Origin: JAIOZK01 sp964468645
GTDB lineage: Bacteria > Bacteroidota > Bacteroidia > Bacteroidales > JAIOZK01
Length of the DNA: 64,000 nt
Assembly: GCA_964468645.1 (NCBI GenBank)
Contig: CAYXUU010000029.1
Span: forward strand, 14,084-78,083
Direction of reading: 5' to 3'
Shown: one piece after another, positions 25,499 through 34,206 of the stretch
Layout of the letters: each line of letters starts with the position of its first letter
How positions within the stretch are numbered: the stretch's first letter is position 1
Notes under the pieces: generated by a model
The model's input: the letters and a program-made list of their open reading frames with translations, nothing else
Databases searched by the model: none
Told to the model about the DNA's origin: nothing
Translations under genes and position numbers: made by a program

Positions 25499-26965
25499 AT
25501 GCGATTTCAGAACTTATTACGATTAAGCATTGTACTTATCATTACCGGATACCTCAGCCAGGGATTTTCTCAATGTCTTGAGGAGGTTAATTTTAATGAT
25601 TGGAGCAAAGAAGGAAATCCCGATGCTGTATGGATCGTTGAGCATGATAGCATCGTTTATATTTCTGCAGACCAAAGTTCCACAACCCCCCCTACTTTTT
25701 TTGTCACTTCCAAGAATTTCTTAAATGTAAAGATCTTCGGGACCATAACTACCCAGACCTCTTTTGATGATGATTTTATAGGATTCGTTTTTGGCTATAA
25801 GAAGCCCAATTCATCCACATCTTCATCTGATTATGAGTTCCTTTTATTGGACTGGAAGAAGGAATCGGGTGAGGCCTTTGGAGAATATGCAAAAGAGGGA
25901 TTTACACTGGTTAAAGTTAACGGGCATATCGATGAGGCATATTTCTGGCAATTCTTCTGGGGGCACGAAAGTGAACCGGGAAGGTTCGAGGTGCTGGCAA
26001 CTAAGTATGGTTCAAATAAAGGCTGGGAATATAATTCCTCCTACAATTTTGAATTAAACTATACCTCTACACGAACCATTATCCTGATTGATGGGGATAC
26101 GATCTTTGACCATCCGGGCTGCTATGAGACAGGCCGCTTTGGATTTTATTGCTTTTCGCAGGAACATGGCATTCGATTTGAATCGTTTGATTACAAACTT
26201 GAAGTGGATTTTAAAATCCTTAACAATAATCAGTGTATGGGGGATATCATTCAGTTTTCATCCATCGATGAACATTGTTCAGTAATACCTTCCAATATCA
26301 TATCATGGAAATGGGATTTTGGTGACGGATCTTTTTCCGAAGAAATAAACCCGTCACATCAATATACAGAATCCGGCACGTATAATGTAAAGCTTGTTGT
26401 GACCGATGAACATGGTTGCTCTGACAGTACCCACCGGTCGGTAACTATCCATCCATTTCCCGACCTGAGTTCGCTAAATGACACCCTGGTTGAATTTGGT
26501 TCAGACCTAACGCTGAATGCAGGTAATTATGGAGCACAATTTCTCTGGACCAATGGTGAGGTTGGCCGTATCATAACACTTGAGCAGCTTACAGAAGAAA
26601 CCATCATTGGTGTTGAGATAACAAAGCATAACTGTTCCATCTTTAAAGAGATAACAATATTTGTCGGCCCGCCGCCAGTTACAGAGATATATTTACCTAA
26701 TGCATTCACGCCGGATAATGATGGCTTGAATGATCTTTTTATGGCAAAAGGAAAGAACATTGATCAATTTATAATGTATATCTATGATAAATGGGGTATG
26801 CCAATCTACAATACTGATGATATATCTACCGGGTGGGACGGCACTAAGAACGGAAATCCATGCCCCGAAGGAGTTTATGTTTACCTCATTGATTATACTG
26901 GTATATATCCTGATAACCAGGCCTCCGCAACCAATATTTCCGGCACCCTGACATTGATCAGATAA
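25499..26965 (+). CDS. secreted lectin-like/PKD protein with gliding-type (CHU_C, type B) C-terminus
   Basis: 488 residues. A signal peptide ends around LSQGFSQC. Residues about 30-235 resemble a thrombospondin C-terminal/concanavalin-like domain (DDDFIGFVFGYKKP, YEFLLLDWKKE, GRFGFYCFSQEHGIRFESFD). Residues about 265-325 are a PKD domain (WKWDFGDGSFSEEINPSHQY, GTYNVKLVVTDEHGC). The C-terminal 90 residues are the gliding-motility-associated CHU_C domain: LPNAFTPDNDGLNDLF, YDKWGMPIYN, GWDGTKNGNPCPEGVYVYLI. That domain is a type B export signal for the type IX secretion system. It is likely a surface or released adhesin-like protein. It stands alone between the YD-repeat gene and a membrane protein gene. 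Confidence 0.85.
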   Translation: MRFQNLLRLSIVLIITGYLSQGFSQCLEEVNFNDWSKEGNPDAVWIVEHDSIVYISADQSSTTPPTFFVTSKNFLNVKIFGTITTQTSFDDDFIGFVFGYKKPNSSTSSSDYEFLLLDWKKESGEAFGEYAKEGFTLVKVNGHIDEAYFWQFFWGHESEPGRFEVLATKYGSNKGWEYNSSYNFELNYTSTRTIILIDGDTIFDHPGCYETGRFGFYCFSQEHGIRFESFDYKLEVDFKILNNNQCMGDIIQFSSIDEHCSVIPSNIISWKWDFGDGSFSEEINPSHQYTESGTYNVKLVVTDEHGCSDSTHRSVTIHPFPDLSSLNDTLVEFGSDLTLNAGNYGAQFLWTNGEVGRIITLEQLTEETIIGVEITKHNCSIFKEITIFVGPPPVTEIYLPNAFTPDNDGLNDLFMAKGKNIDQFIMYIYDKWGMPIYNTDDISTGWDGTKNGNPCPEGVYVYLIDYTGIYPDNQASATNISGTLTLIR

Positions 26966-27034
26966 TTATTCGTTTCTCTGTATTTTACATTAAATTTACA
27001 ATTCCTTTTGCACCCTTTTATTAACATCCAGCTT

Positions 27035-27625
27035 ATGGAAGCAACATTTTATAACTCAGAAATTTTCGCCTTGGTAGTATTACCAATACTTATCTTCTTA
27101 TCCAGAATAGCCGATCAAACCATTGGCACCCTGCGATTGATTTTTTTATCAAAAGGATTCCGGTATATCGCCCCTACCCTTGGATTTTTTGAAGTGATTA
27201 TCTGGTTACTGGCAGTTACCCAGATCATCAAACATATTGATAATGTTGTCAGTTATATTGCCTATGGTGCCGGTTTCGCCACAGGAAATTTCATTGGAAT
27301 GTGGCTGGAAGAAAAACTGTCTATAGGTAAAGTAATCATTAGGATCGTACCCAAAACCAGTACCGAAAATCTTGTTGCCTACATGAAATCGAAAAACTAT
27401 GGCGTAACCCTTGTGGACGCATCAGGAAGTATGGGAAAAGTTAAAATAATTTTTTCAATAATAAACAGGAAAGATCTTCGGGATATTCTTCCTGCCATCA
27501 ACCAGTATAACCCTCATGCATTTTATTCTATTGAGGACGTGCGTTCTGTAAAGGAAGGGGTATTCCCGTCATCGAAGAAAAATGGTTATCGTTTTGCACA
27601 TCCGGGTGGAAAGAAAATAAAATAA
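27035..27625 (+). CDS. DUF2179/UPF0316 membrane protein
   Basis: 196 residues from the ATG at 27035; an upstream in-frame TTG at 27008 is not preferred. There are three hydrophobic segments: ALVVLPILIFLSRIA, APTLGFFEVIIWLLAVTQII and a glycine-rich one (YIAYGAGFATGNFIGMWLEE). A soluble C-terminal alpha/beta domain follows (VIIRIVPKTSTENLVAYMKS, VTLVDASGSMGKVKIIFSI, YSIEDVRSVKEGVFP). This matches UPF0316/DUF5698-DUF2179 proteins, whose C-terminal domain folds like PII-type small-ligand sensors in related YitT proteins. The motif SRIADQTIGTLRLIFLSKG at the N-terminus is characteristic. Inner membrane; function not established. Confidence 0.82.
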   Translation: MEATFYNSEIFALVVLPILIFLSRIADQTIGTLRLIFLSKGFRYIAPTLGFFEVIIWLLAVTQIIKHIDNVVSYIAYGAGFATGNFIGMWLEEKLSIGKVIIRIVPKTSTENLVAYMKSKNYGVTLVDASGSMGKVKIIFSIINRKDLRDILPAINQYNPHAFYSIEDVRSVKEGVFPSSKKNGYRFAHPGGKKIK

Positions 27626-27667
27626 ATATAGAAAAAACCTCAAACTGCTAGCTATAAACTGATACCA

Positions 27668-29008
27668 TTATCCCCCATGCTTCACAATCGTCTTTTTCTT
27701 CCACCTTCCCGTAAGGTAATAGAAGTATGATAGCGTCATACCGATCACCCAGGCAATGGGAATCCCCCACCAGATACCAGTAACACCATACTGCTGGGAA
27801 AGAAAATAACAACCTGGTATTCGAACCAGCCAGAGGGCAATAAAGGTGATGATCATAGGAATTACAGTATCACCGGCGCCTCTCATAACAGCGCCTATGA
27901 TAAACATGGTTGAAAAAGTGATGTAAAACCAGCCAACAATGATCAGGTATTCAGCACCTATTCTTACCACTTCTGCATCACTGGTAAATATCTGCATGAT
28001 AGGTTTTCGGAAGATAATTGAAATGGCAGTGATCATCAGAACAAGCAAAGAAACCATTTTCATCGTTTCAATCAAACCGTAATGAACTCTTTCAGGTTTA
28101 TTGGCCCCCAGGTTCTGCCCTACAAAAGTTGAGAGTGCAGCTGCAAAATTCATGGCCGGTAATGAAACAAATGAACCTATTGTAAACACTGCAGTATATG
28201 CTGCCACAGCATCAGTACCGAAAGGATTAACCAGCAGGAACATGACGCTCATACCCAGGGCCACAAATAATTGTTGTAATCCAATGGGAGTCCCAACCCT
28301 GAAACTTTTCCAGAATATCTGAACATCAAAAACCATCTTTCTCCACGAAAGATTGATCACCTCATGGGTTTTGTTGAGGTATATGATTGCACTGATAAAA
28401 GCACCTCCCTGTGAGATGACTGTTGCCAGTGCTGCACCTGCAACACCCATTTTAAAAACAAGCACAAAAAGAAGATCTAGGATGATGTTTGTAATGGTGG
28501 ATATCACCATAAAGTACAGTGGTGTTTTCGAATCGCCAAGCCCTCTCAATATGGCGCTGGTTCCACTAAAGCCGAAAAATAGCAGTGCCCCCGACATGTA
28601 TATTTTGAAATAGGTATTGGCTTCCGGCCTGACCTCCACAGGAAGATTGATCAACTGAAATATCTCATCGCTGAATAAAACACCCACAACAGATACAATT
28701 ATAGAAGCAAAGAATATCAATATATACAGGGTGTCTATTGTCCTCCTTACATTGTTCAAATCCTTATTCCCAAAATACTGGGCGATAGCGATTGTAAAAC
28801 CAATGGCAACACCAATGAAAAAGGAGATCAATACAAAGATCACAGGAAATGATGCTCCAACTGCTGCAAGGGCTTCTTTACCGATGACCCTGCCCACGAT
28901 GAGCCTGTCGACAACATTGTACATCAACTGGAAAACATTTCCAATTAACATAGGCAAGGCAAAATATAAAATTTGCTTCCTGACGTTGCCAACACTAAGA
29001 TCTTTCAT
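27668..29008 (-). CDS. MATE-family multidrug/toxin exporter
   Basis: 446 residues with about 12 hydrophobic segments in two homologous halves. It starts MKDLSVGNVRKQILYFALPM and LIGNVFQLMYNVVDRLIVGR, the characteristic first helix pair of MATE proteins; the second half repeats it (GTPIGLQQLFVALGMSVMF). These secondary antiporters expel cationic drugs or metabolites using Na+ or H+. The acidic residue of helix 1 typical of MATE transporters is represented by Asp34. It is convergent with the DUF2179 gene and lies 52 bp after tatA on the same strand. Substrate unknown. Confidence 0.92.
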   Translation of the reverse strand: MKDLSVGNVRKQILYFALPMLIGNVFQLMYNVVDRLIVGRVIGKEALAAVGASFPVIFVLISFFIGVAIGFTIAIAQYFGNKDLNNVRRTIDTLYILIFFASIIVSVVGVLFSDEIFQLINLPVEVRPEANTYFKIYMSGALLFFGFSGTSAILRGLGDSKTPLYFMVISTITNIILDLLFVLVFKMGVAGAALATVISQGGAFISAIIYLNKTHEVINLSWRKMVFDVQIFWKSFRVGTPIGLQQLFVALGMSVMFLLVNPFGTDAVAAYTAVFTIGSFVSLPAMNFAAALSTFVGQNLGANKPERVHYGLIETMKMVSLLVLMITAISIIFRKPIMQIFTSDAEVVRIGAEYLIIVGWFYITFSTMFIIGAVMRGAGDTVIPMIITFIALWLVRIPGCYFLSQQYGVTGIWWGIPIAWVIGMTLSYFYYLTGRWKKKTIVKHGG

Positions 29009-29060
29009 TTTTCAGGTTTGCAGTAAAAGTACAGAATTAACGGCTTGGTTGATGATTTGT

Positions 29061-29351
29061 TTACCCGGCAGGATTGCTTTTCTTTCCGGTTGTAATGTCC
29101 CTGATTGTCTTTGCTGGCTTTGACGCCTTATCGATTTCCGATGAGATATTATTAATTTCATTCCTGATATCATCAATTCCATTCTTACCATCTTCGGTCC
29201 TGGTAGCTTTTTTAAAATCATGGATTCCTTTACCAATTCCCTTCATAAGTTCAGGCAATTTTTTACCACCGAATATTAGCAGAATAATCACTGCAATGAT
29301 AATAATCTCCGGCCCACCGAGCATCCCCAATATAATATATCCTCCATTCAT
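29061..29351 (-). CDS. tatA: twin-arginine translocase subunit TatA/E
   Basis: 96 residues. After a short extracytoplasmic N-terminus (MNGGYIILGMLGGPE), a single membrane helix (IIIIAVIILLIF) is followed by the hinge GGKKLPELMKGIGKGIHDFK, the amphipathic helix that lines the Tat pore, and then a charged, poorly ordered tail. Length and layout are standard for TatA. It would assemble in the inner membrane to pass folded proteins delivered by TatBC. No tatC gene is present in the window. It is followed by the MATE gene, and the rnpB gene is divergent from it. Confidence 0.92.
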   Translation of the reverse strand: MNGGYIILGMLGGPEIIIIAVIILLIFGGKKLPELMKGIGKGIHDFKKATRTEDGKNGIDDIRNEINNISSEIDKASKPAKTIRDITTGKKSNPAG

Positions 29352-29505
29352 TTTCTGAAGTACTTAGTATTATATTCCCATTCAGGTGAATATTTAGAAA
29401 ACAAAATTAATCAACTTATGTAGATGCAGGCATATTTTTATGTTGTATTTATTGCGGATAAATGCAAAACACCCTGTTCATATTACTTAATTCACTGATT
29501 TATAT

Positions 29506-29513
29506 TATCTTTG
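29506..29513 (+). promoter_or_regulatory. -7 box of the rnpB promoter
   Basis: TATCTTTG is an exact TAnnTTTG box ending about 7 bp before the first paired base region of the RNase P RNA, the spacing expected for a Bacteroidota transcription start. There is no clear TTTG at -33. Confidence 0.55.
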
Positions 29514-29519
29514 CAGAAA

Positions 29520-29884
29520 CAGCAATTCGTTCTATCGCTCCGGCACAGTCGGGGAGGAAAGTCGGGACAACATAGAGCACCATGCTTCCTAACAGGAAGG
29601 ATCCCCGACCAGGTCGGGGGGACAGAAAGTGCCACAGAAAACAAACCGTCCGCCAGTTGGCGGATAAGGGTGAAAACGTGAGGTAAGAGCTCACGGCTCA
29701 GCATGGTGACATGCTGTGAAGGTAAACCTCATGGGTTGAAAGGCCAAATATACCGGGGACTGAGGGCTGCTCGCCCGATCCCGGGGGGTTGGTTGTTAGA
29801 TCCTGATGGTGACATCAGGGCCAGAGAAATGATAGAAATCCCGATTTTAATCGGGAAAACAGAATCCCGCTTATAGAATTGCTT
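29520..29884 (+). ncRNA. rnpB: RNase P RNA, bacterial type A
   Basis: About 365 nt. The universally conserved 5' core GAGGAAAGTCGGGAC is at 29554-29568 and the 3' core ACAGAATCCCGCTTAT at 29859-29874; together they form helix P4. The ends pair as P1: GCAATTC (29522-29528) with GAATTGC (29876-29882). Internal hallmarks are CAGGAAGGATC followed by the hairpin CCCCGACC-A-GGTCGGGG (P12 region), ACAGAAAGTGCCACAGAAA, and GGTGAAAACGTGAGGTAAGAG. It is the catalytic RNA that trims the 5' leader from tRNA precursors. The ends are approximate by several bases. Confidence 0.95.
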
Positions 29885-29892
29885 CGTTATAT

Positions 29893-29926
29893 GAAATCCC
29901 TCCATCAGGGGGGATTTCGCCTTTAT
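29893..29926 (+). terminator. intrinsic terminator of rnpB
   Basis: GAAATCCCTCC (29893-29903) pairs with GGGGGGATTTC (29908-29918) around an ATCA loop, 11 pairs with one G-U, followed by GCCTTTATAT. It begins about 10 bp after the RNase P RNA 3' end. Confidence 0.75.
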
Positions 29927-29985
29927 ATACAGATTAATATCAAATATCAATTGATGAATGTCTGATTTTCTATATTTGGGAGGTA

Positions 29986-31170
29986 TTATTGATTTACAGG
30001 CAATGTCAACTTAAAGGTACTGCCCTTTCCATACTCGCTCTCAACCCAGATCTTACCACCATTCTGCTTAACAAATTCCTTGCAGAGGATAAGTCCCAGT
30101 CCGGTGCCCCCTTCATGGTCGGTTCCTTTTGTTGAGTAGGTGGTATCAAGCCTGAAAAGTTTATTAACATCTTCTTTCTTTATACCAATCCCCTCATCCA
30201 TCACAGATAGCTCAATCATTCCTTCCTGTGTCAGGGAAGTAAGTTTTATTTCGTTTCCTTTTTCAGAGTATTTAATGGCATTGGAAATCAGGTTCCTTAC
30301 TATAGTCTTAATCATGTTTTCATCGGCATAAGCGACATCTGTATCAGGAACTTCTGATTTGATGGTGATATGCTTATTTCTGGCAGCTTTATTTAAAAGA
30401 TCACAGGTTTCTGAGATTATTGCACTCAGATAAATTTTTTCAGGATTCCGCTTAATTTTCCCTGTCTGGGCACGAGACCAGTCCAGGAGATTTTCCAATA
30501 ATTTATATCCGTTATCAGCAGCTTCTTTAATAGCAGCAATAAATTGCATCCTGTCATCATCGGTGGTCTCCTGATAATTTTCAACCAGGTGCTTTGAGAA
30601 ACCTATCAGTGCATTAAAAGGATTTTTAAGGTCATGGGCAATGATAGAGAAAAACTTGTCCTTGGTGGCATTCAGATCTTGCAATTCCCTGGTTCTGAAT
30701 TCAACTTTTTTCTCCAGTGAACTATTCAACTCAACAAGTTCTTCATTCTTTTGTTTGATCTGTTTTCCAAGATAGTAACTTTTAATGGCCTCCCTGATGG
30801 TGATCACAAGGTCGTCCTGATCCCATGGTTTTGGTATATACCTGTATAAATCCGCATAATTAACAGCATTTGTAACACCTTCAATGTTGGCCTGTCCGGT
30901 GAGCAGGATATTATGCGTTTCCGGAGATCGTTTATGTATTTCGGAGAGCAACTGGTCGCCTTTTATACCTGGCATGATATAATCGGCTATAACTACCGGA
31001 ATTTCTCTTTCATTACCTAATAATTCATTAAAATATTCCAAAGCATCATCTCCGCTTTCGGAGGTTTCTATGGTATAATGTTCTCCGAATTTCCGATTTA
31101 ATTGCTCCTTCAAAGCATCAACGATTATAGTTTCATCGTCAACACAAAGTATCACAGGCTTTACAGGCAT
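29986..31170 (-). CDS. response-regulator/histidine-kinase hybrid (REC-HisKA-HATPase)
   Basis: 394 residues, soluble. An N-terminal receiver domain has acidic pocket Asp11-Asp12, phosphoacceptor Asp63 (VVIADYIMPG) and Lys114 in PKPWDQDD. A coiled linker (140-165) leads to a HisKA domain with His179 in SIIAHDLKNPFNALIGFSK. The ATPase domain shows NLISNAIKYSEKGNEI, DEGIGIKKED and GGTGLGLILCKEF. Receiver-first kinases of this type take phosphate from an upstream kinase and modulate their own kinase output. It begins 4 bp after the end of the 937-residue sensor kinase, so the two form an operon and most likely a phosphorelay. No DNA-binding regulator is encoded next to them. Confidence 0.92.
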   Translation of the reverse strand: MPVKPVILCVDDETIIVDALKEQLNRKFGEHYTIETSESGDDALEYFNELLGNEREIPVVIADYIMPGIKGDQLLSEIHKRSPETHNILLTGQANIEGVTNAVNYADLYRYIPKPWDQDDLVITIREAIKSYYLGKQIKQKNEELVELNSSLEKKVEFRTRELQDLNATKDKFFSIIAHDLKNPFNALIGFSKHLVENYQETTDDDRMQFIAAIKEAADNGYKLLENLLDWSRAQTGKIKRNPEKIYLSAIISETCDLLNKAARNKHITIKSEVPDTDVAYADENMIKTIVRNLISNAIKYSEKGNEIKLTSLTQEGMIELSVMDEGIGIKKEDVNKLFRLDTTYSTKGTDHEGGTGLGLILCKEFVKQNGGKIWVESEYGKGSTFKLTLPVNQ

Positions 31171-31174
31171 GTCT

Positions 31175-33988
31175 TTACTTTATTACTGATGTTGGGTAGG
31201 GTAAAAGTATTACAAAGGATGTGCCAATTCCCACTTCGCTTTCAAGTTCTATTTTACCCCGGTGTTTTTCTATGATATTTTTTACGATATCCAATCCCAT
31301 TCCACTACCTTCGCCAGAAGGTTTTGTTGTAAAGAACGGATCAAATATCCTTTCTTTAATATCTTCGGGGATACCACAACCTGAATCGGAAATCTCTACC
31401 CTGGCATATCCCTTCTGTTTCGATATTTTAATTTTAAGTATCCCCTGATAGTTCATGGCCTGAAGTGCATTATGAATAAGGTTGGTCCAGACCTGGTTCA
31501 TCTCATCAGCGACACATGGTACTGGTGGAATGTCATCAAATTGAGTATCCAATATAATCCCTTCCTTGATCAGGCTATTATATATGGTTAATACTGTTTC
31601 GATCCCATCCTGAATGTTTGCCGGCAGCTTTTCTTCAGACTGATCGTGGTGTATATATTTCTTTAATGCAAAAACCACCCTGGATGCCCTTTCCACTGCC
31701 AGACTGATATTGTTAGTATTATTCAAAAGAGAGACTATATTTCTGGTATAATCAAGTATGAAAGCTGCGCCGGCCAATTTCAGCAAAGGCATTATGTCGT
31801 CATAATTATTATAGATATTCATAAAGATCAGGTTATCTGCCATCACTTCAGCATGTTTTATACTATTTTGCTCAAGCAAGATGATAATTTGTTTTTTCAA
31901 TGCCCTTTTTTCTTTTGATGATAATTCAGGCAAATCACGTTCAACATACTTCAGCAATTTTATAAAGAGTTGAATCCCATCTCTTACCATTACCCTGATC
32001 AGTTGCGGGAGATTTTCAACAGCGGTTTGGAGCGATTCAGTCAAATTATCTGATGAAGCATTAATAGCGCCAAGTGGTGTATTAATCTCATGGGCCAATC
32101 CTGCAATAAGCTGGCCAAGTGCCGCCAGTTTTTCAGATTGAACCAGTTGTTCCTGAGTTTCCTTCAGATTTTCAAGGGTTACCTGGAGTTCTTCTTTTTG
32201 CTGGTTCAATTCCAAATTTGATATTTTCAGTGATTCCTGTGCTTGAAAATAGTTGGTAATATCTTTGGCCAGGCCTTCAATGGCTATTACTTTTCCATTC
32301 CTCGTGATTGCGGACTCAGAAATCTCAAACATCCTTGGCTTGCCCTTACTATCAAATATTTCGACATTAAAAGGATCCTGTTTCTCACCTTTTACGCTTT
32401 TTTCCATAAAAATTATTGCCTTTTTATTGATGGGATTTTCGGTCATATATTGTGTGAATCCATCCATGGCTTTTTTAACCGATATGCCCAGAACATTCTC
32501 AACAGAAGGGCTGATATACTGATATAGGCCATGAGGTATATGAGAATAGAAAATATATTCCTCTTTTAGATTTTCCACTAACCTGCGGTATTTTTCTTCA
32601 CTCTCCTTCAAGGCCTCGTTAACAGATCTTAGTTCATCGTTAATGGCCCTGATCCCACGATTAATTCTGTCGGTTTCTTTTTTCTGTTCAAGCAGTGCTT
32701 CATTCTTAACATATAATTCCGTTGTACGTTCCTTGATCCTCGATTCCAATCCCTCATAAAACCCCTGTAGTTCAGTGGCAAGATTGTTGAAAGTTAGAGA
32801 AAGTAATCCGATTTCATCGTTGGATAAAACTGGGGCACGGACCGAAAAATCACGCTTTGAGTACTTTTCAACAGATTCTGTTAAGTAATTAAGTTGTCGA
32901 GTAAACCTGTTTCCAACCAGTATTATAAAAACAAACACGATAACAAACAATAACAGGGCAATAAATATGCTAATACTAATTTGTTTTGTAAGTGGTGAAA
33001 ATATCTGTTCCTTCTCAATCTCAACAGCAATAATCCAGTCCATTTGTGGAAGATAGCGGAAATATAAAATACGGTCTTTTGGCTGTTCGTTCTGTTGATC
33101 AGCCCACCTGTAAGATTTCTGACCAGCGTATGTTTTATGCTCCCTGATATCATCACAGATTTCCTTAATAATATAACTTCCTGAGAGATCCTGGTATCCG
33201 AGAAGATTTGTCCCCTCTTCGATATTCGGATGGATCACAACTTCGCCATTGGTATTTAAAATTGATGGAAAATAAGTCTCACCTAGTTTAAAACTTTTGA
33301 TCACTTCACCAAGAAATTTCAGGTTAGACTGCTTTAACCCCACATAAATGGCTCCGATTAATTTGCTATTCTGATATATAGGTTTATATGCTGCAATATA
33401 CCATTCATTATCAACAAAAGCCCTTCCATGGTATGGCTCTCCACTAACTATCATTTTATAAACCGGCGATTCAAGAGGTATAAAAGTTCCTGTGATCCTT
33501 GAGCTGTCAGCCCGTTTAACAGATGTTGAAATTCGAAGCAATCCATCATCAATAAGCTGAAAAATTGTAATTGAACATCCTATCTGATCCGTTACATAAT
33601 CAACAAGTTCGTTGTTTTCGCTCACAAACTCATTTAATCCCATAAAGTTCCTGACCTTCATAACCGGGATTCTGGCTGGCTTCTTATGATGGTTAATCTG
33701 GTTTTCTATTTCCATCTCTATCATATAATTGCTATCAATACTTGTCCGGTCTTTTACAAAATGATCAGCAACCTTCAGGTTATTATCCACCATCTCCTGT
33801 GTAAGCAGGTAAAAAGAATTTGATGTCTGGTAAATCGATTCGGTAATATTGGCAAGTTCCCGGTCATATACCATTTTAAAGGATCTCCTGAGCGTATAGA
33901 TACTGGCAACGATATTACCGAGAACATAGATCAGCAGAAAAAAACCAAATCCAATAATCAGTTTGTGTGAGAATTTTAGATTATTCAT
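31175..33988 (-). CDS. membrane sensor histidine kinase: Cache-HAMP-PAS-HisKA-HATPase
   Basis: 937 residues. Membrane helices at about 9-31 and 336-359 flank a periplasmic Cache-type sensor (40-335; SGEPYHGRAFVDNEWYIAAY and IGAIYVGLKQ are typical of Cache domains that bind small metabolites). A HAMP linker (360-412), coiled coil, PAS domain (463-580), second coiled coil and HisKA domain with His633 (AGLAHEINTPLGAI) follow. Between the H-box and the N-box (NLIHNALQAM) lie about 200 residues, far more than usual, made of extra helices (KALKKQIIILLEQNSIKHAE and similar). The ATPase motifs DSGCGIPEDI and GEGSGMGLDIV are intact. It senses an extracytoplasmic signal and likely phosphorylates the REC-kinase encoded 4 bp downstream. 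Confidence 0.9.
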   Translation of the reverse strand: MNNLKFSHKLIIGFGFFLLIYVLGNIVASIYTLRRSFKMVYDRELANITESIYQTSNSFYLLTQEMVDNNLKVADHFVKDRTSIDSNYMIEMEIENQINHHKKPARIPVMKVRNFMGLNEFVSENNELVDYVTDQIGCSITIFQLIDDGLLRISTSVKRADSSRITGTFIPLESPVYKMIVSGEPYHGRAFVDNEWYIAAYKPIYQNSKLIGAIYVGLKQSNLKFLGEVIKSFKLGETYFPSILNTNGEVVIHPNIEEGTNLLGYQDLSGSYIIKEICDDIREHKTYAGQKSYRWADQQNEQPKDRILYFRYLPQMDWIIAVEIEKEQIFSPLTKQISISIFIALLLFVIVFVFIILVGNRFTRQLNYLTESVEKYSKRDFSVRAPVLSNDEIGLLSLTFNNLATELQGFYEGLESRIKERTTELYVKNEALLEQKKETDRINRGIRAINDELRSVNEALKESEEKYRRLVENLKEEYIFYSHIPHGLYQYISPSVENVLGISVKKAMDGFTQYMTENPINKKAIIFMEKSVKGEKQDPFNVEIFDSKGKPRMFEISESAITRNGKVIAIEGLAKDITNYFQAQESLKISNLELNQQKEELQVTLENLKETQEQLVQSEKLAALGQLIAGLAHEINTPLGAINASSDNLTESLQTAVENLPQLIRVMVRDGIQLFIKLLKYVERDLPELSSKEKRALKKQIIILLEQNSIKHAEVMADNLIFMNIYNNYDDIMPLLKLAGAAFILDYTRNIVSLLNNTNNISLAVERASRVVFALKKYIHHDQSEEKLPANIQDGIETVLTIYNSLIKEGIILDTQFDDIPPVPCVADEMNQVWTNLIHNALQAMNYQGILKIKISKQKGYARVEISDSGCGIPEDIKERIFDPFFTTKPSGEGSGMGLDIVKNIIEKHRGKIELESEVGIGTSFVILLPYPTSVIK

Positions 33989-34206
33989 ACATTTTTGTTT
34001 GATATGCCAGCAGTTATAAAATTAACAAATTACCTGATCTTTGAACTATCCTGCTAAAAAAACATTAATTTCAAGTTATACCTTTCCAAAATAACTTTCC
34101 AAATATAGCGTTTAGAAATTGTATTATCATTGTTGATAAATAGGCTTACACCAAAACAAATTCGTCATTTGTAATTTTTTACTTTTACTCGCAAATTCAT
34201 AAAAGC

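Noticed and set aside
29839..29856. Palindrome TCCCGATTTTAATCGGGA as an independent element
   Set aside because: It lies within the RNase P RNA and is most simply one of its helices, although it resembles the palindrome at 60097-60120.
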